Of a stretch of DNA of 64,000 nucleotides, positions 57,078-64,000 are shown in pieces. A program made the translations under genes and the position numbers. Position 1 is the stretch's first letter. Each line of letters begins with the position of its first letter. Origin of the DNA: Copromyces sp. CBS 386.78 (Eukaryota > Ascomycota > Sordariomycetes > Sordariales > Sordariaceae); NCBI GenBank assembly GCA_030685235.1, contig MU839143.1, forward strand, positions 1 through 64,000, written 5' to 3'. The notes under the pieces were generated by a model, which made no database searches, was not told the DNA's origin, and was given only the letters and a program-made list of their open reading frames with translations.

Positions 57078-60000
57078 TGTGCGGTTGGCCGAAGGAGGGC
57101 GACAAGTATCAGCCGGACAAGCGGCAGCAGGAATGTCTTGAATGGGGATGCCTCTGAGCCTGCTAGGGCAAAGTCACTGTTCAAGTCAGATCATGAACTC
57201 TCAAGATATAAACCGAAGCTGGTGACGCCAAAACCAAAGCGACAAGAAGTCATCCTCGACACAAAGCAAAAGAAGCAAACAACAAAGAAGGGGGATGCCA
57301 GAAGTGTATGCTGGGATACAAGCGCAAATGCGAGGATCCAATGCCATCGTGGCAGCCAGCACTGTGTGTAGGTGCCATTGCCGAGGCAGGGTGGGAGGAT
57401 ATGTACGGTTCTTATCGAGAACGGGGACGTTACCTACATTGGCGGATCGAGTGTTGCCGTGGGGGTTTGCAGTTGTGTACCGTAAGCTATCAAGAGCTTC
57501 AAGTGAATGGTACTTGATGGGAATTGGTAGGAGAAGCTGTTTTCGATGAAAGCGAGGATCAAGTGTCCCGGGAAAATTTGGGCAGTCGTTCAGTTGATAT
57601 GATCCCCAAGTCTGGAAGTTAATTTCCCAACCAGTCGAAGGGAACTTGATGTCAGTTGTGGATATGTCCTAGATGGATTTTGAGGAAGCCAGAGTCATCT
57701 TTCCAAGGGGAAAGGAAAAATGGAAATCGGGGACCATGGAGGGGTTATATCGCGAACTTCCCGTTTCCTCTCCTCTGCCCGGTCTCCCACTTGGAAAACC
57801 TCCCGTCCTTTCCTATGAGTTGCACTCATATGACCACCTCCTCGAGTCGCGTATGGCAAGTAATGCGCGTCCACAACGTTGACCCTCGGAAACCTCACCA
57901 GTCCCTCCTCGGCCCACACACCCACCACCACTCTGTGGGTGCATCGTCCTCGGGTCGGGCCTCTCTCTGTTCCTCTCCCTATCAGATCAGAACAGCCAGT
58001 TGGAATTTTGGAATTTTGTTGTTGCCCCGCCCTTCTCCCACTTGTCGAGCTGACTTGTGTTCCATATACAACCCAAATCTCGGGAGCTAGTTGGTCTGCG
58101 GATTGTCGTCGCGTTTTCTGGCCTCTCGAAGAGAGACAACACATCTTTTGGTCTAGTGGAAAAGAAGTTTCGGGAGGAGGGGTAGAAGGGGCTAATGGTA
58201 CTCGGGACGGATGTACCCCTGGCACTAGGCTGTTTAGTGCCCTTTTTCCTCCTCCCCTTTTCCACCACTCAAGGGTTTATTTTGGGTCCAGAATACCTAC
58301 CCAACGATCTTGGTCGGAACGTACACTGGACAGGCAACAAACAAACGCATGTCGAATAACCATTTCATTCGAGCGAATGATCAGCTTCACGAGATGAAAC
58401 GTGATGTCGCTCCAGTGCCAGGCGGCGCCGGCCGGGCGTGAGGAGCAACACCAGCCATCCAGACAGACAGACGGGTTGGCCGCATTTGCCTTTGCCGGTT
58501 CTACCCTTCCTTCCTTTCCTCTCCATCTCCGACGACAGACAGGAAGAGAAGGGAGGTTGGGCTACAGTTGCCAAGAACATATCGCTAGATCATCCCGGCC
58601 TTCATATACCCGGAATGGAAACGCGGCGAGGAAAGGATTTGCCGACCTCTCCTCTTTCTCGGAGACGGCATGCGGTCCGTGTCAAGTGAAAGCATGTAAG
58701 ACTCCCACTCCCTCAAAACTGCACTGCAACACCCAACCAGTCTGTGTTCGCTTTTCCCACCACAAGTTATTGGGGTGTACGTGCGTGGATGCGGAGAACC
58801 TACCCGCAGTGGACGACGAACGAGGGGGGACTGGAGGAGACAAGAATGTGGGATGAGGTGGCTTGAGATGATGTGGCTTTTGCTTGCTGCTGCGCTGCTT
58901 TCATGCGGGTGTGGAAAAAAGAAAAGAAAAAAGCAATGTGGTAGTGCAGCATACAGTAGTATGTAGTCTGCAGACTCAGACCTCGTCCGAGGAACTATTT
59001 GAGTGGATGACTGCAGCAGCGTAGCAGCATGACGGGATGGATATAGTTGCCGAAGATTGTTGAACGTCGTGGCAGCAGAGGGAGATAAAATACTACCCGC
59101 CACGGTCCTAATCCACAACTGCACTCGATACGCTTTCATGTGGTTGATTACTCCATTAGATTTCATCGGGTTGGGTTAACATCCGCTCGGTAGGGTATCT
59201 TCCCTTCGCCTTCCCCTCATTGTCGCCGTCGCATCTCCGGATCGTGGAGCAGGTTAGCAGTGTTCCCTCGTGAATCTTGGAATGGGACGTTTGCGACGGG
59301 TTCACAGAACTCAGGCACATGCAACGAGAAATCACGCCTTTGCGTCTGAAGCACGTATACATAGATATCTACGTGGCACCCCTCAGGCCGGCTTGCATGT
59401 TCGGCTTTACTGGCCAATGTTTGTTGAGCATCGAGAAGCCAACATGTAAAAGGTGGTTGCTTTCATCCAATCGCAAAGCTACCCAGCGCGTTGGGTAAGC
59501 ATCGTCGTCAGGATATTCCTTTTAAGTGCTTGCGTCTTCGACTCGCGCGGGATAGGTACGTGCTTGTGATATGACCCATGGTTAGGATTGCTGAATCTTG
59601 ATAGACCATTTAGTCTAATCCCGAGATAAGATGGAAGATGTATTCTATATCGAGAAGCATCGCATATGCGGTAAAGTTTCATCCCCAGCCATCTCTTTTA
59701 TCTGATCCTTTGCCATCTTGGTGATAGGTATCGAGTAGCGTATGGTGTATGTTTGACAGCTCACCCCAATGAAAGAGGTTTCATCGTCGGATATCCTTCC
59801 TGCACATGAATGAACCGCCAAGCAAGCAAGGACCTAGCTTCCGATGCCACTTCTGACCACCCTCTTCCGCTTTTACATATGACAAGTAGGAGTGAAGAGG
59901 TGGGGGACGGGACTGCCTCCCGGGTCAGCTCCTGGAGATGCAATTGCGGAGGAGCCGAAGGATGGATGGGTGGGGGAATGAATGGGTGAAGCGGGATGGT

Positions 60001-60955
60001 AGGTACATATATGTACATAGTCTTATGGGGCTAGTACTATAGGTAGAATAGAGATCACGGCGCCGAAACGGCAAGGACACGTCGTGATAATCAGCAACTA
60101 CGGCACCCTCGACTTCTTGTACAGTAGGTACTACTAATATTCTAAAGTCTAGGCTAGTTGCTAGCCGTAAGGGGCACCTGCTAATCGCGATATTGAATAT
60201 TGAGGCTCTGCTAGCCCAAATCAAGTGAAGTGATGAAATTGGTCGTTCCGACAAGATAAATGGTCGGTGCATCTGTTATCATATTTCTGTTACATGTTAC
60301 ACGTCTCCTGCGTCTCTTCAACCCATCGATGTTTATGCGGAGGAAATGCGCATCGAAGTTGATATCTTCGAAGTAGGTAGAGGCACGCAATGCCATCTCT
60401 GTTGGCGGAGAAGAGGAACATCTCAGGCTTATCGACGTTCCTGGTCTCCGGAACTCCCGTCAACGTGTTTCAGGTGGTGAAATAGTCGCCGGGTAACCTG
60501 ACACGTCTTTTAGGGGGGCGAGACATCCACATGGCCTTTTGTTCGAATGCAGTTCCAAATGTTTCAGATGGTAGCTGATCGACGTTGTGGTCTGATTCGC
60601 TCCGAGCACAGCAGCTCCAAGGTATGCGAAGCTCTTCCCCAGATAACGGACTCGTGCCCAACAGGGAAAACTATCACCATGGCGCGCGGGGCTTGCATTT
60701 CTTCCCCACGTGGTTAGGACGTCGGGCTTTGGTACATTTAGCATCAACCCATCAAGGGCGTGTTTGGTTCGATCAACAGATTTTCAATCTGTTTTTAACA
60801 GGGGTAGAGGAGGGTACAACGCTAGATCTGCAGTAACTGACAGGGATTTCGTACCATTTTTCTTTTTTTCTTTTTTCTCTTTATTGCATAGTGGCGCCTG
60901 CGTGGCGCCTGCACGTAACGTAAGCGAGGCCATACAACTCATCATCGAGATCCCT
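57078..60955. other. Gene-poor interval of 3.9 kb before the RIP block
   Basis: Composition is ordinary until about 60950. The longest frames (58401-58856 on plus, 58585-59166 on minus) overlap each other and recall no family. A minus-strand frame at 60460-60747 has somewhat natural sequence but is unrecognised. TGGCGCCTGC is repeated twice in tandem at about 60892-60912, just before the AT-rich boundary. Confidence 0.5.
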
Positions 60956-61275
60956 AACAAAAGGCTTCGTCTTTCGTACTATAGAACTATAATTACTATA
61001 TCGAACTCGATTTTAAAGTTATTCAAAAGCGGATACCTTCTCCTAGTAATTAGGAAGCCGCTCTATAAAATTATATATAATATATATGGTATATAAATGT
61101 AGTAGTTAATATTATTAACCGTAAAAGTTTAGGGGGTAAAGAGGGGGATATAAATAATAGTCTACTACAATAACAGTTCGATTCGATCAAACTACAACAG
61201 TAGTACCTTTTACCCTCTAGTCTAAATTATTACTAGTAATAATCCAGAGTCGATATAAATCGAGATATCTAATCC

Positions 61276-61300
61276 AATCGAATCGAATCGAATCGAATCG
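61276..61300. repeat. (AATCG)5 microsatellite
   Basis: Five perfect AATCG units, followed by AGTAG and AATAG variants, inside the RIP block. Confidence 0.9.
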
Positions 61301-61439
61301 AGTAGAGTAGAATAGAATGCCTAGTTAGGAGCTCTCGTATATATAAATATAGTATAAACTCTATAATTCTAGTAATTAAAATCCTCTATTATTAATACCC
61401 TCATTTTCTCTATCTCTTACTTACTCCTTTACCTTTATT

Positions 61440-63017
61440 ATACCCACCACTCGCTTACAAATCGCCAGCTTCGTTAACAACGTTAACGATAATATATTTA
61501 ATTTGGATAAGTTCGTTAACGGCGGGCATCGTAAGCAGCCTAGCTATCTAGAAACGAAGCAATTCCCAACCCCTCCACCCCTATACCCAAATGCCAATAA
61601 ATATAATATTACGGCCGTACAGGCGGCGCCGCCTACCTACCCCCCTCCCCCCCCTTCGGCCTAGGTCCCGCGAATACCGTCTATTAACTAGGCTAGGCCA
61701 GCTCCGTCTACTCCGCAGCGAATTAGTACTAGAATTGACCGGATACTACCTATTCGTACAAACCGGCTACCCGGGCAAGTAGGGGTAGATTATTTCGTAA
61801 TTCTAACCCTATTTCCCTAATTAAAAGTTATCATTCTTCGACTACGATTTACCCCTATTAACCGCCTATCCACCTCCTCTACCGCCTCCTCTACCGCTAT
61901 TACCTCTACCGTTATTACTTCTACTACCGCTACTTCTACTACTGCCGTTACAAATAAAGGTAATAATAATATTAAGCCCGCCTTATTTAACGACGAATTC
62001 CTACTACTTAAAGAAATTAAATCCTTAAAGTAGTCTACTAGCTAAATAAAGCGGTTCGTCTACTACTTAACGAATATCTAAAAGGAATAAGCGCTATTTA
62101 ACGGCCTTAAAAGGAAGAAATTAACAATAGCTCTCGATAAAGCAATTATAATTATACGTACCAAATACCCTAATTAGAATTTAAACTACTAACGGATATA
62201 TAATTATTAGAATATATTAAAGACTAACTACTAATTATAATTAAATTTTATATATAAAATTAGAATATTATTTAACGAGAAGACTAGTCTCTTTAATACT
62301 TATAAAGATACGTAAGCATCCTTCTTAACTAACCGTCCTAAAGTTAATTAATTGAAAACGACTCTATTAGAGAATTATAAAGAGATAGTACTACTCTTTA
62401 CTATTAATTAGGCGACGGGCAAGTACGTTATTAATATTTATAGTCGCTTTATAACGTATATAAGGATTAAGAACCCTTTAATAGTAATTAAACAATAAAT
62501 ATTGTAAGACGACTTTAATAGCAATAAAAAGAAGCGCCGTAATTAATACCTAGAAGTTAACGATATACCCTTTAGCGGTAATAATAAAGTCGAAGAGGAC
62601 GGCGACAATAATAAGGAAGAGGAAATCGAAGTTCGCCAGCTAGTAAAGAAGAGAATAATCTATACTACTAGTATAGATCGGCTTATATCTTCTATTAATA
62701 TCGGATTCAAAATTCTCTCCTAGGGATTCGAATCCTCGCTTACTTAGCTAGCGGTCGCTAGATTATTATAATTATTATTATAGCCTCCCCCCTCCAATCT
62801 TACTGCTAATAATTTTTCGCGTACGTTGTTTACTATAATTATATTACCTTTAAAAAGGATACGCAACGATGAAAAGTAATAGTTAATATACGAATTAAAG
62901 AAGGATCCAATATATACGGCTACGTTTACTAATATACTAGAGACGAAGGATCTATTGGTCGAATAATTATTAGAATATATACCGGATTTCGAAGGTATAC
63001 CAATACCTATATTTTAA
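61440..63017 (+). pseudogene. RIP-inactivated gene in one unbroken frame; Myb/SANT-like remnant
   Basis: Frame positions divisible by 3 stay alignable from 61440 to 63017 (about 526 codons) without a frameshift. About 25 in-frame stops occur, all TAA or TAG and none TGA, as RIP predicts (CAA, CAG and TGG become TAA or TAG). The presumed start is ATA at 61440, explained by ATG to ATA. Surviving parts: SFVNNVNDNIFNLDKFVNGG near the start, a Pro-rich stretch (AAPPTYPPPPPSA), a Thr/Ser-rich linker (61.87-61.95 kb), then 61.98-62.45 kb with LLLKEIKSLK, NGLKRKKLTIALDKAIIIIR, ILFNEKTSLFNTYKD, ASFLTNRPKVN, LENYKEIVLLF and ATGKYV. The order and spacing match the Myb/SANT-like DNA-binding domain of repeated fungal genes. 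The acidic segment VEEDGDNNKEEEIEV follows. The identity is from recall of the family pattern and needs a search. Confidence 0.65.
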
Positions 63018-64000
63018 GATTAATTTTGATTTTCGTATCGCTAAGAAATATTGTAATCTTTTTATACTATTTAATAGCTTTCGTTAACCTAAATCTATTA
63101 TTATTATTATCGTATTTGTACGTATTGTAATTGAAAAGTTATTTCGTAAAGTATAATTATATTATTACGACGTAATATTATTATTATTAGGAAATATAAG
63201 GGTTTAAGTAATTACAAAATATCATAAAATTAGAAATCTAATAAATATAATAATCTAGGCTCAATTGGGCAATAAAATCCAATAAAATCTAGGCTCAACT
63301 AGGTAGTAAAACTAGGGCAGTGAAATCTAGTAAATCTAGGCCCAAATAGGTAGTAAAATTGTAAATATAAAGCAAATATAGCAATATATACCCGCGACCG
63401 CAATATATAAATCCTAACCCCGTACAAAGGGTCGATTTTATAATACTAATAGCTCTTTTAATTTAATTCCAAATTTAATACAACCAGTATTAATCGATTT
63501 AACTTAATTTAACGAATAAAATAATACTATTGTAATAAAATTTGGATAAAGATATAGAAAATAACTAGTATTATAATAAATTATTATTACCGTACTTATT
63601 TACCCTCTATCCGGCGTACCTTCTCTACCCGCCGCTAACGATAGTAGCCCTACTATATCCTTTAAATAAATATATTTCTAAACCCTACTATCCTCTCGTC
63701 TTATTCAATATTTATATCTACTATAACCTTATCCCTATTATTATTAATATAAGCGCGACTATTACTATTATTAATTTTATCTCCTTCGTCCCCTTTATTA
63801 TTATTATTATTAACTTTTAAACTATTTAAGTCGTTACGTTAAATCTAATTGTAAAGCGCTGTAACCGCGAATATAATATTAACTTAAGTTTTAATATCGT
63901 ATTCGGGCGTATTCGACCTTACTACCTTCTACCTCCTCTTTAATATACTTATTACAATTTCAACCTTTATATAATATTTCAAATACCTTATATTATATAA
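63018..64000. other. AT-rich remainder, no readable gene
   Basis: TpA-rich throughout with stops in all frames, including the first TGA (63027) after the pseudogene frame. C-rich patches such as CCCTCTATCCGGCGTACC near 63604 suggest mutated coding remnants, but I could not follow a frame. Confidence 0.5.
63252..63356. repeat. Short diverged tandem repeat around AATCTAGGC
   Basis: AATCTAGG(C)TCAA-like units begin at about 63252, 63286 and 63333, each followed by a GGTAGTAAAA or GGCAATAAAA variant. Spacing is 34-47 bp and the copies are diverged. Confidence 0.5.

Larger units (their letters stand above)
60956..64000. other. RIP-mutated AT-rich block running off the window
   Basis: From about 60956 the sequence changes abruptly to TpA-rich, CpA-poor DNA with many retained CpG, the expected product of C-to-T changes at CpA on both strands. 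It contains the pseudogene at 61440-63017 and short repeats. It continues beyond the window, so it may be the edge of a heterochromatic region. Confidence 0.8.

Noticed and set aside
58401..58856. 151-codon plus-strand frame
   Set aside because: Opposed by an overlapping 193-codon minus frame, no family resemblance and no splice-consistent extension.

Overview
The window is nuclear DNA of a filamentous ascomycete, most likely Neurospora or a close Sordariales relative. Evidence: short introns (53-370 nt) with GT...CTAAC/CTGAC...AG signals, compact genes with low-complexity tails, a fungal gene set, and two AT-rich blocks (about 4.3-5.8 kb and 60.95-64.0 kb) rich in TpA and poor in CpA, the signature of repeat-induced point mutation (RIP). 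Species is inferred, not proven. A run of 10 N at 49362-49371 shows this is a draft assembly.

Layout. 1.65-3.65 kb: low-complexity protein of unknown function (+). 4.2-5.9 kb: an AT-rich island bounded by inverted repeats and a 10-bp direct repeat, read here as a RIP-killed DNA transposon. 6.7-10.7 kb: Mug190/tricalbin-like SMP-C2 protein (+). 11.3-11.5 kb: a small TA-flanked inverted-repeat element. 11.7-12.7 kb: UreG (+). 13.6-14.5 kb: calcipressin (-). 17.7-20.3 kb and 20.9-22.6 kb: divergent ribosome-biogenesis genes TSR1 (-) and UTP7 (+). 23.0-23.8 kb: peptidyl-tRNA hydrolase 2 (-). 24.5-25.8 kb: nicotinamide riboside kinase (+). 26.1-28.6 kb: divergent HSP70-like ATPase (-). 30.6 kb: tRNA-Ser(AGA) (-). 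31.8-34.3 kb: IME2-family kinase (-). 34.3-42.9 kb: a very long gene-poor interval. 42.9-44.1 kb: nested TA-flanked MITE-like elements. 45.1-46.5 kb: Stc1-domain protein (+). 48.2-51.3 kb: DUF7514-type RS-rich protein (+) whose first intron holds the assembly gap. 52.3-54.4 kb: MFS sugar/polyol transporter (+). 56.2-57.1 kb: zinc-finger-like protein (-). 57.1-60.9 kb: no convincing gene. 61.4-63.0 kb: a RIP-mutated pseudogene that keeps one reading frame throughout and resembles fungal Myb/SANT-like proteins.

The genes are independent housekeeping and regulatory units rather than a cluster: small-subunit ribosome assembly (TSR1, UTP7), NAD salvage, urease maturation, calcium/calcineurin control, membrane contact sites, translation quality control and sexual development. 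The least ordinary items are the repeat relics: the nested MITE cluster, the MULE-like island, the 183-bp MITE and the frame-preserving RIP pseudogene. Exon coordinates were worked out by hand from splice signals and frame closure; each multi-exon model closes in frame.
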